The position numbers were made by a program, and so were the translations under genes. DNA of 64,000 nt from Chlorokybus atmophyticus. Lineage: Eukaryota; Streptophyta; Chlorokybophyceae; Chlorokybales; Chlorokybaceae. Below are positions 46,458 to 59,400 of this stretch, one piece after another. How positions within the stretch are numbered: the first letter of the stretch is position 1; each line of letters starts with the position of its first letter. The stretch is taken from positions 61,239-125,238 of the forward strand of contig RHPI01000777.1 of the NCBI GenBank assembly GCA_009103225.1. Direction: 5' to 3'. The notes beneath the pieces are model-generated. The model was given only the letters and a program-made list of their open reading frames with translations. It did not search any database and was not told the origin of the DNA.

Positions 46458-49400
46458 ATGCCGGCGTTCCGCACTGCCTACAATGGCTATGGGGTAAACG
46501 ACCAGTTGCCTGGGAATTGTTGTCAACGTTGCAGTCTTTTGTTGTTGTCGTGTTGTTGTGTGCATGTGTTCGGATTGAAGAATAACATTGCCGGCAACTT
46601 GCGCAAGCTACTTTGCCAGTTGTGGTATGTTGTACTGTCGTGTCACATCAGCAAACAATGCTACAAGTAAACACCACAGCCTATCCCCATCAACGCATGT
46701 TTTCTTCATGCTTGCACGAAGCTTCACTCATGCTTTCTTCAGATGGACTCAATGCTCGGACTCAGTGCTTTAATTGTATGCAGTTTTTATGCCATGCTTA
46801 TTATGGTTGGATGACAATGTTGGATGCTTGGACAGGTGGCGTTCAGCCCGTTTGAGGAGGGGAGGCTTGCGGTGGCGACGGCGCAGAACTTTGGGATCAT
46901 CGGCAACGGCAGGCAGTACGTCCTGCAGGTAGGTGAGAAGGAGGCAGAAAGGAAAGTTGGGTGTGTGTCAGTCGACTTGCTGTGTGCACTGTAGTGTTGT
47001 GTGTATGGCTGCTGTTTGGTATGCCAGACCACCAACCACTCGTTGTAGTAGTTGGTTCATCTATTATGTTTTTGCCAGTCTCAACCAATGTGACGCTTGG
47101 GCTTGCAAATGCGCTGTAGCAACTTCGCACTCCACTGCTATGCCAATGCCATTGTAAGCGAGAAGACTTGAATGCATGCTAGTGGGAACCAACTTAGCGC
47201 ACATTGCATTTGCGATTATATCCTCTAAGCGAGTTGGCATCGCTATTCCATAGCACTTGCCTGCTGTCGGTAGACACAGGGCTCTAAGTGATCAACAAGG
47301 GTGATGGTGCATGTAATGTAGCACTGTGCATTGGTCGCCTCGCTATTCAGAGGCATCTAGGAGCTTATGGGTCTGGTCTGTGACGTGGCTGCCATAATTA
47401 CACCCGTGGTGCTCATGCAACTGTGTGTGTATGTGTTGCAGCTTGCCCCAAACGGCCTTGTAGAGGTGGCTGCTTTTGACACTGCGGACGGCCTTTACGA
47501 CTGCTGCTGGAGCGAGGTGGGATGTTTTGGTGCTTGTTGGGTTTCGTGCCATCAATTTGCTGCTCATGTCCACGAGCATTACACCATTACACACTACACA
47601 CACGCGCAGACAAAAACAAAAACAGCTGACCTTGTGCAGGAAAACGAGAACCTGCTGGTTTCTGCAAGTGGGGATGGCAGCGTCAAGGTGCTTTCTGTTT
47701 TGTCTCACTTCAGGTTTTGTTCAACACTGCTCTGCTGGTGGACGCACATTTAGGTGCATATGTTGGGAGGCCCGGCATTGTGCTTTCATCACATACTGCA
47801 TGGTTCATCGCATTGTTATGTAGGTATGGGACTTGGCAGCGCCTCCGTCCGCAAACCCGTTGAGAAGCTTTGAGGAGCACACGCATGAAGTGTAAGCGCG
47901 TCGTTGCCTTCAGGCTGTTAAGTGGTTAATTGTTGGCAATGCACAGCATATGCGCCTAGCGACTTGGTTGTTGTACGTTTGGTACAGGTACTGCGTGGCT
48001 TGGAACACTGTTCGCAGAGACTGTTTCTTAAGTGCCTCTTGGGATGACACCCTTAAGGTACTCATTGACAATCTGCCTACATGCATCTTAGTGAGTGCGT
48101 GGTTGTGTGCACGTGCTTGTGTGCAGGCGCTGCTGCATGTCGCTATTTTGCTGCTACATTATATAACATTATACAGCTTTGGAGTCTGAGGAGTGCCCCC
48201 TCGCTAAGAACCTTTGCGGAGCACTCGTATTGCGTGTATTCCGCCTCATGGTAACATACCTTGGCGAATGCCGAAGCTGTGTTACATCTTGTACGTTCCC
48301 CTTTCATTATTTGCAACAGGAACCCTGTTGAGGCGGACGTGTTTGCGTCGGCCTCGGGCGACACAACTGTGCGAATATGGGACGTCAGAGGTAACGCCCA
48401 TGTTGCACGTGCTTGTGCACCAACATTCATGCCAAAGTTGTGCACGCCGACAGCATGCCTGCATGTTATCTGGAATCTGCGGATTCACTGCGCATGTGCT
48501 CCTGTTGAGTGTGATGTCAGTTATGTGTTTCCTGACGGTGACAGCTCCTGTGTTGGTGCATGTGCATCGAGTGTTCGAACACTGATTGTGCATGTGTGTT
48601 TCACAGTGCCGCATGCGACGCTGACCATCCCGGCCCATCAGTACGAGGTTCTCTCATGTGACTGGAGCAAGTACAACGACTGCATACTTGCGACGGGGTC
48701 AGTTGATAAGACCATCAAAGTCTGGGTGAGTGCACCGCCGAACAAAAGTCGCCTGTAGGTAGTGTTTGTGTCAATACTCTGTGGCTACTTCGCTTACTTG
48801 GTCGCTTGCTTTGCCTGTCAAAGCTCAGTCGAGTGCTTGACGCAGGACGTGCGCATGCCTGAACGGGAGATGACCACTCTGCATGGCCACACGTACGAGA
48901 GCTCATGCAACTCATACGGCCAACCAACATGACAATCAACAAGTGTGTGCGCGCGAAAGATGACAACCAAGTTGTAATTCTCTTCTCTTCGTGCAGATAT
49001 GCGGTGCGAAGAGTCAAGTGCTCTCCTCACAGAGAAACTGTCATCGCATCATGTTCATAGTAAGTGCAGATTATTCGCATACACGCATGCACACGCACAC
49101 GCACGCGTACATGCACCCACACGTGCAAACATGCCCATGTGCACACGGTAACACATACAGCTCTCCTTGTTGGTAATCTTACCGACTATGGCTGCTTCAG
49201 CGACATGACCATGTGCGTTTGGGACTATGCTCAGCCAGAAGACGCGCTTATTGCCAGATACGACCACCACACGGTACGTAGTAGATGCTGTCAATTTTGT
49301 TACGCATTTTCCATACCTTGTTGACTTTTATTACCAAATGACCTGACTTGCTGCCCTGCAGGAGTTTGCAGTGGGTATGGACATGAGCGTCCTCGTTGAT

Positions 49401-49475
49401 GGCATGCTCGCAAGCACAGGCTGGGACGAGATGACGTATGTGTGGCAACAGGGTGCCGACCCACGAGCTGCTTGA
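46458..49475 (+). CDS. PEX7: Peroxin-7, PTS2 import receptor, 13 exons
   Basis: Cytosolic WD40 propeller that binds the N-terminal PTS2 signal of peroxisomal matrix proteins and delivers them with PEX5. Exons: 46458-46493, 46836-46928, 47442-47516, 47640-47687, 47824-47891, 47988-48057, 48177-48250, 48320-48390, 48607-48725, 48846-48892, 48997-49059, 49201-49273 and 49362-49475. All introns are GT-AG and the join gives 316 residues, essentially the plant length (317). The start MPAFRTAYNGYG resembles plant PEX7, and an in-frame TAG upstream rules out a longer form. Diagnostic segments are VATAQNFGIIGNGR, SASWDDTLKLW, SASGDTTVRIWDVR, IPAHQYEVLSCDWSKY and VDKTIKVW. The end, TGWDEMTYVWQQGADPRAA, is highly typical of plant and algal PEX7. 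Six to seven WD repeats are visible. Exon 1 codes for only 12 residues. Confidence 0.97.
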
Positions 49476-50047
49476 TCTAAGTTGAGTTCTCTTCTTAGAA
49501 AGGGCAATTCTCAATGTTCAGTATGTTGTAACTGCTGTAGCGTAGCATATAGCGATTAAGTGTACATTGTGTAAAGTGTCTTGTCCAGTTTATCTCAAAT
49601 GAAGCACTGCTGATTGCTTGCCATATCGACATGTCTTATTGAGCATGTGCCTGTCAGGCACTGCCCGACGCTGTTGCCTTGTATGTAGCAAGTATTATCT
49701 ACACAAATCACGAGTTTACCCATCACAACACAATCTCTCAAGTGGTGACATTTGCTACTAGCATTTCACACTGCTCAAAGTTTCGCCAACCGACTCTGTT
49801 GGCATATCTACAATACTCCAGGCCCCAATTGCCCGGCCAATAGCATAAATATTACTACAACCGCAACTCGCTAAGGGGTGCATCTCTATCTGTGATAGGC
49901 TGCCTCCACCTCCAGTTGCAAAAATAGTCATCTACACTGATCAATGGTACTAGACTGCCGCCAGAGTGCACTCGGATATTGATAATGTAATCAAAACACA
50001 CATCCAAAAAGAGCTGTCCTCGGGTAGCGTGAAACCCAACATGGCCC
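49476..50047. other. Convergent spacer between PEX7 and the protease
   Basis: 572 bp between two converging stop codons, containing the 3' UTRs of both genes. No ORF or RNA gene recognised. Confidence 0.5.
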
Positions 50048-52261
50048 TCATTGCATGGCTCCTCTTCGCACCCAACGCAGAGCCCTGAGGACATTGATCT
50101 GTCCCCCACTCTTGACGCATCCGGCGAGTGTGGGTGTCACGTCCACCGTGCGCAGGAGGATGGACTTGACGCCCTTGGGGGTGAGTGATTGTGGTTGCGT
50201 TGCGGTAATGTTGTTGTTGTTGTTAATGATGAGTTGTCGTGCCCTGGCGGCAGCAACAGCCTCCTGCCTACATATCTGAAGAGCGAACATCAACGCCGCC
50301 GCGCCCGACACTTGAGGCACCGCCATTGAAGTCCCGCTGTTCAACTGTACACACAAAAGGAGAGCGATTGTCAGTATGTGTGTGGTGTGAGAGTAGAAGG
50401 TTGTGTCGGGTGTTGTGTGCGTGTGACACTTACAGCTGTTGTCCCGCCAGGCCACAGGCTGAGAATCATCTCACCAGGCGCAAACACATCAACCGTCCGC
50501 AGCCCTGAGTGTAAGCGACTAGTAAGTACGCCTGCTGCACTCCGACACAACACTAACACCAACACAACCACCAACAACATCTGGTCCCCACCGCAGTTCG
50601 TGTACGCCGATTTGCTATACTGCATCCCGTTGCTCGCCACGCTTATCACGTTCGTCAGGTCGTTGTACCCGGACGGGTAGTGTCCCGGCGCCGCGTCGTT
50701 GTCGGACGCGCCGTTGCCGGCAGAACACACCGCCAACGCGCCTGAGGCGCCCGCGGCAGCGAGGGCGGCGCGGAGGGAAAAGGAGGGGACGGTAGTGCCC
50801 CAGGAGTTGGAAATGACCTGTGTGGGTGGGTGGGTGGGTGAGTGTGNNNNNNNNNNNNNNNNNNNNNNNNNNNNNNNNNNNNNNNNNNNNNNNNNNNNNN
50901 NNNNNNNNNNNNNNNNNNNNNNNNNNNNNNNNNNNNNNNNNNNNNNNNNNNNNGGGGGGGAGGGGGGGGTTCAACTACTGATGATGGAGTTGTCCCTTTG
51001 TACCCACCTTGGCGCCCATGGCAGTGGCGTAGCCGATGGCCCGGACGGCGTCGAACACGTATCCGTCACCCTTGGCGTCCATGAACTTGAGACACATGGC
51101 GCGCGCCGACCATGCCACGCCGGTGGTGTACACTCCATTGTTGCCCACCGCAGCTGTTGATGCAGTCACTTAGCCATAATCAGCATGCATGCGTACGCAT
51201 CTGTCTCACGCTCTGTCTCACGCACACACACATGTGCACACGCACACACACTCTCTCGTCCACTTACCAGCGATGCCGGCAACGTGGGTGCCGTGGCCAT
51301 GGTCGTCCATCACCTCTCCCGACTCCGTCACAAAGTTGTACCCATACACGTCGTCCACGAAGCCGTTGTTGTCGTCGTCCACGCCGTTGCCGGGGATCTC
51401 ACCCGGGTTGCGCCACATGTTGGCGGCCAAGTCTGGATGGCTGTAGTCACACCCGGTGTCTGCAAATGTGATGCAAAGCGTGTTAGAGTTGAAGTGAGTA
51501 GATGTGTGGTGGGCGTGACACAGCATGAATACATACCCACGAAAGCGATGACGGCTTTGCTTGCATTCGTCATGATGCTCCAAGCCCTTGGCAACTGCAC
51601 AATCAAACAACATTGTTTCAGCTGATGACGCTGCAAACACGTCCACATGTACAAACGAATAGAGATACACAACCACACGTACACAGTCACGAACGCGCAC
51701 GGTCACACACTCACTCACTGGCACGTATGCACGCACGCACACACATGCACACACCTTGCATGCATTCTCTCACATACGCGCATGCACACACACTCTACCT
51801 GCATCGCTGTGAGTGCCCACTGCTGCGCCGCCATCGGGTCCCGCGAGTACACTCTGGCTTCAGCAGCATTCAAGGAGGCGTTCGTCGGCACTGATGATGG
51901 TGCGGGTGCTGGTGTTGATGTTGGGGATGTGTCTACTCGCACGCGGCAATGTGGCTCGCAGAAGCGCACGCCCTTAGCCTGGTAACGTAAGTGTATGTGT
52001 ACGGTTGGAAGTGAAAATGATCGGTCTAACACGCTCACTTCGACGTGTTGGTTAGCTTCCTACTTAGGACGAGGGGCAATGATCAATGAACAACTCATCA
52101 TGCTTCTTGCAAACTGTCGCACCTGTTGCATTGTGGCGCGTGCTGAGGTGGCGAGCAGACCCACTGAAGCAGACAGCAGGCGGGGAGTGGCGAGCTTGAA
52201 GCGCGCGACGCCACTCACGCCACACCTGGCGCATGAGGGACGTCTCAGTGTGTGTATGTGC

Positions 52262-52324
<63 letters not shown>

Positions 52325-52610
52325 TTTCAACAAGCAAGTGTTGAGCTTCTGTCAGCCTTCGTGCGAGTCCACCCACCCACCCACATACACTCGCTCACCT
52401 TGCCATGACACGCAGTCCGGCCACACTGACATGTGCGTCCTTGTAATCACTCCCCAGCTGGCACAGGAACTCGTCCGGTAAGCAGTCGTCTTGCAGTCGC
52501 CAGCGTCCCGTGCCTCCATCACCGCCCACATTCCCTACCAGAGCCGCCGCCGCAGCATTGGCCAGCAACGACACCACCACCAGCAGGCACAGCTGCTTGG
52601 CAGCCGCCAT
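50048..52610 (-). CDS. Secreted subtilisin-like serine protease (S8), about 9 exons
   Basis: Endopeptidase of the subtilase family. The ATG at 52610-52608 begins a clear signal peptide (MAAAKQLCLLVVVSLLANAA), so it enters the secretory path. Minus-strand exons: 52610-52399; one near 52110-52230 (boundaries unsure); 51978-51799 (RDPMAAQQWALTAM, the propeptide/mature border style); 51594-51537; 51459-51268; 51153-51008; 50817-50592; about 50520-50450; 50344-50048. The catalytic set is complete: Asp in DTGCDYSHPDL, His in DDHGHGTHVAGIAG, oxyanion Asn in VISNSWGTT, Ser in SGTSMAVPQ. The Asp and His lie in one exon. The gap 50847-50953 falls in an intron, so coding sequence is not lost. An Asn-rich insert (INNNNNIT) near 50215 may be a retained intron. 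(GA)n at 52268-52321 lies in intron 1. Substrate unknown. Confidence 0.9.
50847..50953. other. Assembly gap (107 N)
   Basis: Run of N flanked by tgggtgggtg on the left and a G-rich run on the right, inside a protease intron. Confidence 0.99.
52268..52321. repeat. (GA)n microsatellite in intron 1 of the protease gene
   Basis: 54-bp pure AG dinucleotide tract. Same motif class as 36993-37274 and 41831-41866. Confidence 0.9.
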
Positions 52611-53411
52611 GACTAGGCTGAGTCGCTCGCTGGCCTGGTCTGGTCTGGACTGGCCTGTTGTGGTGTGATAAGTAGTTGGCGCTGTCACCCAGAGTAGTTG
52701 GGTGGGCTTGCGTTGGCCTGGCTGCTTTTGGCCTGGTCTTGGTTCAGGCTGCTGCGGCGGCCCAAGTATAGAGCCCGCACAGCCGAGCTGAGAGCATACA
52801 CAGAGGAGCAGTATCCACTTTCAGGTTCTGGTCACGAGCCTGCTGCCTCGGAAGGGAAGCAGGGTAATACATAAAGGGAAGATACACATATCAGATATCC
52901 AGTCGTCAAGATTCCTCAACGGAAGCTGTGCGTTGCGGAACTTCCCGGTAGGGACACGTGGCGCGCACACCATGTGACGATTCTGGCGTGTTGTGCCACC
53001 GTACCCTACGTTTGGCGCCAAAAGCGGACAATTGTACAACAGTACGGTTAATTACGGTAGCCTTCGAAATCGACGACACTGGCTTTATCGCGCCCTGCCA
53101 ACACAAGACGCACAGGCCGCACAAGGCGCACAAGATAGAGAAGCCTTTTTCTCCCGCGCTAAAGCAAAATCTTCAATTTGAGATTAAATTTAGGGCTGGC
53201 TGAAAATTGCATGTGTTTGTGGGCGGGGAGGAGGTGGGTGTCATCGGCGGCGGCGACTGCGCTGCGGAGGTTGGCTTTGTCTCTTTGCCTGGGAGCATAG
53301 AGAGGAGGCGTTGCAGAAACAGAAAGTGGACGAAAATGGGTGCTGTCAGGTAGGATCGCCTGCCAGGCCAAGGACTTGCTTGGTTGGTGTAGCATACATA
53401 CTGCCGTAGAG
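52611..53411. promoter_or_regulatory. Divergent promoter region of protease and MSH6
   Basis: 801 bp between two divergently oriented ATGs. 53010-53035 contains tttggcgccaaaagcg, whose TTTGGCGCCAAA palindrome matches the E2F/DP binding consensus TTTSSCGC on both strands. E2F control would suit MSH6, an S-phase repair gene. This is a sequence match only. Confidence 0.5.
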
Positions 53412-56400
53412 ATGGCAGGCAGGGGTAAGGTCAAGGGCAAGGCGCCGCCTCCGCCTCCGCCTTCTTTGAGCTCGCAGCGAAGCATCAACTCGTTCTTTGT
53501 CCCGAAGTTGCACCGGGCGAAGCCCTTTTTTGAAGGTGGGCTGCTGTAACTGCTGGCCGGGTTGACTCTCAGGCCTGCCATATGTGTATGCATGCAACAT
53601 GCAGCGCGTGTAGTCCGTAAAACATCAGTTTCCACTGTCGCTCTACAGCTGTCCTGACATCATGTGGCCAGCAAGCACAGCTTGTTAGTAATGCCAAGTC
53701 CCACCTCGTTGTATCAAGTGTTCAGTGTTGCCCTGGTGCAGCACCGAAAACTTGAGTTCTCTCTGCACATAATCACCGCTCGTTGTAAGTAATAACGCGG
53801 TGCTTTTGATTTCGTGAATAGCTGCAGAAGCTTGCAGCTGCAGTGCCAGTTAAAGCGGCTTGGTGATAACACTACACAGTTATAACAAAAATGGCCAACC
53901 AGCAGTGGTACTGGCATTGCTAATCATGGCCCTGTGCGTGTGTTCTTGTCTGCATGTGTGCGACTTGTATGGTTGCGCGCATGCTGAAGAGGTTGCACCG
54001 TCAAAACAGTCTTCTTTAGTGCTAATGTTATGGCAGTTTCATGGCCTTGGTGTGCATGCGTGACTTGTATGGTTGCGCACATGCTGAAGTGGTTCACTTC
54101 CATTGTCAGAGCAACCCTCTCAAGAATTGAAAAACACTCCCTCTCCATCCGACGTGACATGCACTTCCATAGGCGGTAAAAGGCATAACACCAAACCTAC
54201 TGCAGATGGCGAAGCTACGCCTTCGCCACCTGCACGCAAGCGCAGCACGCCTTCTCCAGTCAAAAATCTCGCAAAGGACCTGTCGCCATTAAACACCGCT
54301 GCACCATCTGAGGCTGTTGATGGCAAGGATGCTGTTGGACGCCGCTTGAAGGTACACATGCTTTTGAACAAGTCGAGAAGTAGCTGTATTGTTTGAGCAA
54401 GCGTTTGTGCCAGCTACTGCATTTGCATCAGCTGTTTTTTAGAATGGAATGTGCTCGTCGTGTGAAGGTTTTCTGGCCTGAGGAGAAGCAGTGGTTTACT
54501 GGCCGAGTGGCTGCCTTCAGCCCTGTTACAAAGAAGCACAAGGCACGTCTGCCCTCTCTTTGACTTGTCCTTGATGTCCTTCAACGCCTGGCTGACGTTA
54601 CAGTCTGTGGCTGAGCAGGTTGTGTATGATGACGGTGATGAAGAAAAGATACTCTTACGAAACGAACGCTTCTCCTGGGTTGATGCTGCAGTTGTTGCCA
54701 CGCCAACAAAACAGCGGGTCAGCAGTGGTGAACAGCAGAAGACTCGGAAGCGAGTTCTGTCAGACTGGTCTGATAATGAAGAACAGGGCCCTGAAGCTAC
54801 TGGGAAGTTCACGCAAGGTAAGACAGTTATTACCTGGTCACATGTCGCTGAACATGAAGGGTGCTGGAATTTGTGGCAAAGTCGTTGCAGCTAAATACAG
54901 ATTGTGCTTGCATACATTGTCACTCGAATGCCTAATGTGACTGCAGTGACCAACGTGTTTTCTGATGGTGGCAGGTGTTATTCATAACTTGTCTCCTAAG
55001 CAAGATGCTGGGCCAAGGAGGAAGCTGGTGAAGAAGTCAAGGGCGGAAGCGCTCAGCGAGGATGCACCCAAGCGCAAAAGGCAGAGAAGCAGCAGCCCTG
55101 CACAAGAGACAGTGCCTGCTGAAAACACACCTGCTGTAAGGATGGCAGCTGCTGCGACATTGGCTGAACCCGACAGGGTGAATGCTAGCAACTTACATGA
55201 CATGGCGACCAATGCTGAGCGCTTTGCTGAACGTGAAGCACAGTATCTACCTTTTCTCAAGTAGGTGTCCAAGCTGGCGTGTAATTCCGCACCTGTTCAA
55301 TCCTGATGGAACTTGTGTTGTCACACGCAGAGAACGGCTAGATGCACGGCGACGACGGCCAGACGATCCTGACTTTGATATCAACACACTCTATGTTCCA
55401 CAAAGCTTTCTTGACAAGCTCACAGGCGGGCAACGTCAATGGTGCGTTGTACGCGTCACACAGAGACTCAGCTTTGTGACACAAGTGTGTCATCCGACAA
55501 GACATACACATTGACACTAGTCGTGCGTGTATGCCAGGTGGGACTTCAAGCGCAAACATGCCGACCACGTCCTCTTGTTTAAGATGGGGAAGTTCTATGA
55601 AATGTTCGAGATGGACGCTCATGTAGGAACCTCTGAGCTGGGCCTTGAGTACATGAAAGGAAACCAGGTGCGTGAGTTGCCAGTCTCATCTTGCTTTAGC
55701 TGAAGCTGAAGCTCACAAGTAATTAGCCAACCTGTTTGTGTCATGTTGTTGTTCAGCCTCACTGCGGCTTCCCAGAAAAGCGTTATGCGGAAAACGCTGA
55801 GCGCTTGGTACGCAAGGGCTATCGCGTGCTGCTTGTCGAGCAGGTGGAGACTCCAGAGATGCTCGCGCAGCGCAAGAGTGCCGGCAGCAAGGACAAGGTC
55901 AGTTGCCGGTTGCATGACGATGTGAGATGGCAGGTAGTAGTGCTGACTGCATTGCTGCATACACAAAGGTGGTGCGGCGTGAGGTTTGCGCGAAGCTGAC
56001 ACGCGGCACGCTCGTTGACAGCGAGATGTTGCAGTCCAATCCCGACCCTTCGTACCTGCTTTCTATTACCGAGGCACCAGTTAGAGAGGATGCGCAGGAC
56101 ATGGAAGCCGTGGACATTGGTGTCTGTTTTGTAGACACCGCTGCCAGCCGTTTTATGCTTGGGCAGGTGGAAAATTCAGCCCAAGCACAAGTTTCAACAA
56201 GTTGCTGTTTGTATGGTTCTCATCTTTGCGCGTGTGCAGTTTCGCGATGACGCGGCCCGGGGGCGCCTGCAAAGTCTGCTAGCAGAGTTTCGCCCAGTGG
56301 AAGTTGTCAAACAGAAAGGTAGCCTACTCATGTGTTGCATGTCGGACGCTGTGCAGCATGGTGCTGCTTGCTATGGCACAGCTTACCAACATTTTGTCAT

Positions 56401-59400
56401 GTAGGTCAACTTTCCCATGCTACTGTCAGCACGTTGAGAAATCATTTGCGACAACCTTTGATCAACGAGTTGTCCGACTCGATAGCTTGGCAATGCGAAT
56501 CCATACTCCATCGCTTGAACAAGTACTTTGCTGAAGAGCAACCTGCTGCTGTCAACTACCTCGTTGAAGCAAGTAAGCTGTGGACATGCAAGCAGTGCGC
56601 TGCACATGCCAATTGGGTGTTTGCACAGCGTCTGCGTAGTTACTGTGCCCTATGATGCTGGCCACCACAGACACTGCAAGCTTGCAATGTCGTCCATACT
56701 ACACGAACACACAACTGCAATAGTGCTTGTGACATGCACGATCTTGGCAGCTGATGTCTGCGACATGCAGAACATGATGGGAAGCTTGCATTGTCTGCAT
56801 TTGGAGGCTGCATTGAGTATCTGAAGGGCGCTCTGTTGGACACGGAAATCCTCGCAGCGAAGCGCATTCAACTGTTGTCGGAATTTCTGCCTGATGAGAT
56901 CCGCCAAAGCAACCCTGCAGGCACTGTGCTGGATGACTTGACTGAGCGCTGTTTAGAGTTAGACAGTGCTGCTCTTGAGAATCTAGAGGTAAGCGCAGCT
57001 GTTTTGCAATCCTTTCATTTGCTTGACACAAGTTCATATGGCCACGATGTCATTGCTGCGTGTCACATTGATTGATGTGGCCTTTGAGCGACGACACTTG
57101 TTGCACAGATACTGGAAAACAGCTATAATGCCGGCACAAAGGGCACGCTGCTGTCCACTTTGGATCGCACAGTGACTGCAGCGGGGCGACGGCTGCTGCG
57201 CCGTTGGATTTGCCGACCATTGTATCATGTTGACGGCATCATAGCAAGGCAGGATGCCATTGCTGGTAAGTGTCTGCAACTGAAGTCATGCAGCATGCTT
57301 TGGTGTGCAATGGTACGGCATTTGCCAAACTTGCCACTGCACAGGTCTGAAAGGGCCTGCTGCTGAAGCCTTGTCGGGATCCCGCGCAATACTTTCATCC
57401 ATCCCAGGTATTCAACTTTGCTACTCTTGAGTGTTGTCTTCTGTGTTCTCTTCTAAGCGGCCACAATCATGTGTAGTAATAGTGTCAACCATGCTGCCAA
57501 TGCCGCATAATCAGTTGTTGAAATTGTTTTTGCGTTTTTAACCTGTATTGGTGACGCACTGATATAACGCACTACTAATTCCTTGTTGATTTGTCCAGAC
57601 CTGGAGAGGTTATTGGCACGGCTCCAGGCAGCTTTTGGGAACACAGGGCGATCAGCCTCCCATGTTGTACTGTATGAGGACGCAACGAAGAAGAGAGTTC
57701 GAGAGTTTGTTGCAATCTTGAGAGGCTGCAGATCACTACTCACAGGTACAGCACTGAGTCTAGATGATTGATGTATGCTTCCAGACTGACGCAGGGATAA
57801 TATGTGTAACGGTCGGCGCAGTGATCGCACACTTGCCAACATTTGCTGTGTCTGCAGTGCTGTCAACATTCGCTCCTGCCTTGGAAGACATAGCATCGGA
57901 GTACTTGCTCTCGCTTGTGACACCAGGCAAGCGCTTTGACGACCTTCGCCCTGTGATTGAGCAGTTTGAGGCGGCATTCGACTGGACAGATGCTGAAAGC
58001 GAAGGTACCGGATTGGGGCGTTGAGTTGGACTGTTGCTGCTGCTGTACTTTATGCTGCCAACCATGCCGTACGCATTATGGCGTTGTGGTTTGACTTATG
58101 CTTATGTTTACAACAGGTCGCATCACTGCACGCGCTGGTGTGGACACTGCACTTGATGAAGCAGAAGATGCAGTTCAGAGTATAGAGTCCGAGCTGGAGA
58201 CTTACCTAAAGCAGCAGCGCAAGGTATCACAAGTGTTTGGCTTTTCCCACGTGTTCCGTCATAGCCACCTTTACGCCTACTGTACTGCTAATCATGGAGT
58301 GTCATGAGCTGCATGCATGACTGCATTGCATGGGTACCACACATTCATCTCTGTCTATAGCTGTCTATAGCTGAGACTCCTGTTGTGGCAGGCGCTTCGC
58401 AGTGAGGTTACATACCAAACAGTAGGCAAGGACATTTATCTCCTTGAAGTACCAGATAAGGTAGGCTGGCATTGTTGGGATGCAAGGCCTGCAGTGGCAC
58501 TTGTGCTGCACGCAAATGCACTAGCTGCACATGTCCGCCTCCCACATCAAGCTGTTGTATGTCTGCAGGTTAAGGTTCCAGCCAATTTTGAGCTGCGATC
58601 GCATAAGAAGGGCTATAGGAGATTTTATACGCCTGAGCTCATAGAACTTGTTGCTGAGTTCACGCAAGCTCAGGTTGGTTTCTCTTGTTTATTGATTGAT
58701 TCGCAGCTGTTTGCAAGGAGGTTAATTGCTGATGTTGACTGTAAGACGTTTTGACTCATACACCGACATGTGCACAGGAGCAACGGGAGGCAGCTTTGAA
58801 AGGCATTTACCAGGCATTGGTTGTGAAGTTCTGCAGGTGAGTTGTGCACATGTGATTCATCTTTCCCATGCAGCCCAAGAGCGCGCGGATAACTTGATGC
58901 ACTGTGACAGCCATTCTGCGAGTTGGACGCGGCTCGTGCAATCAATGGCCGAGTTGGACTGCCTTGGCAGCTTGGCCCAAGCATCAGCCTTGGCGGACGG
59001 CCCGATGTGCCGCCCAATCTTTCTTCCTCCACCGAATGACGAGTCCAACACAGGGAGCTACCACGTGAAGGACCTGAGGCACCCATGCGCTGCGGCGCTG
59101 GCTGTCGGCTGCTCGTACGTACCCAATGATACCAGCCTCGCCGCCAACGGACAGGCTCCGTTGATACTTCTGACTGGACCCAACATGGGCGGTATGGTTA
59201 CACCTCATGCACAACTTGCAGCAGCAACATTATCATTGGTCCATCCTCTGTCTTACTCTTACTGAAGCCACAAGCTGCGTGTGGCAGGCAAGTCGACACT
59301 GCTGAGACAAGTCTGCCTCGCTGTCATCCTCGCGCAGGTTGGTTGCCTGATAGGGCTACACTGCACAATAACAAGAAAGTGTGGTGTGCCGCGAGCACTG

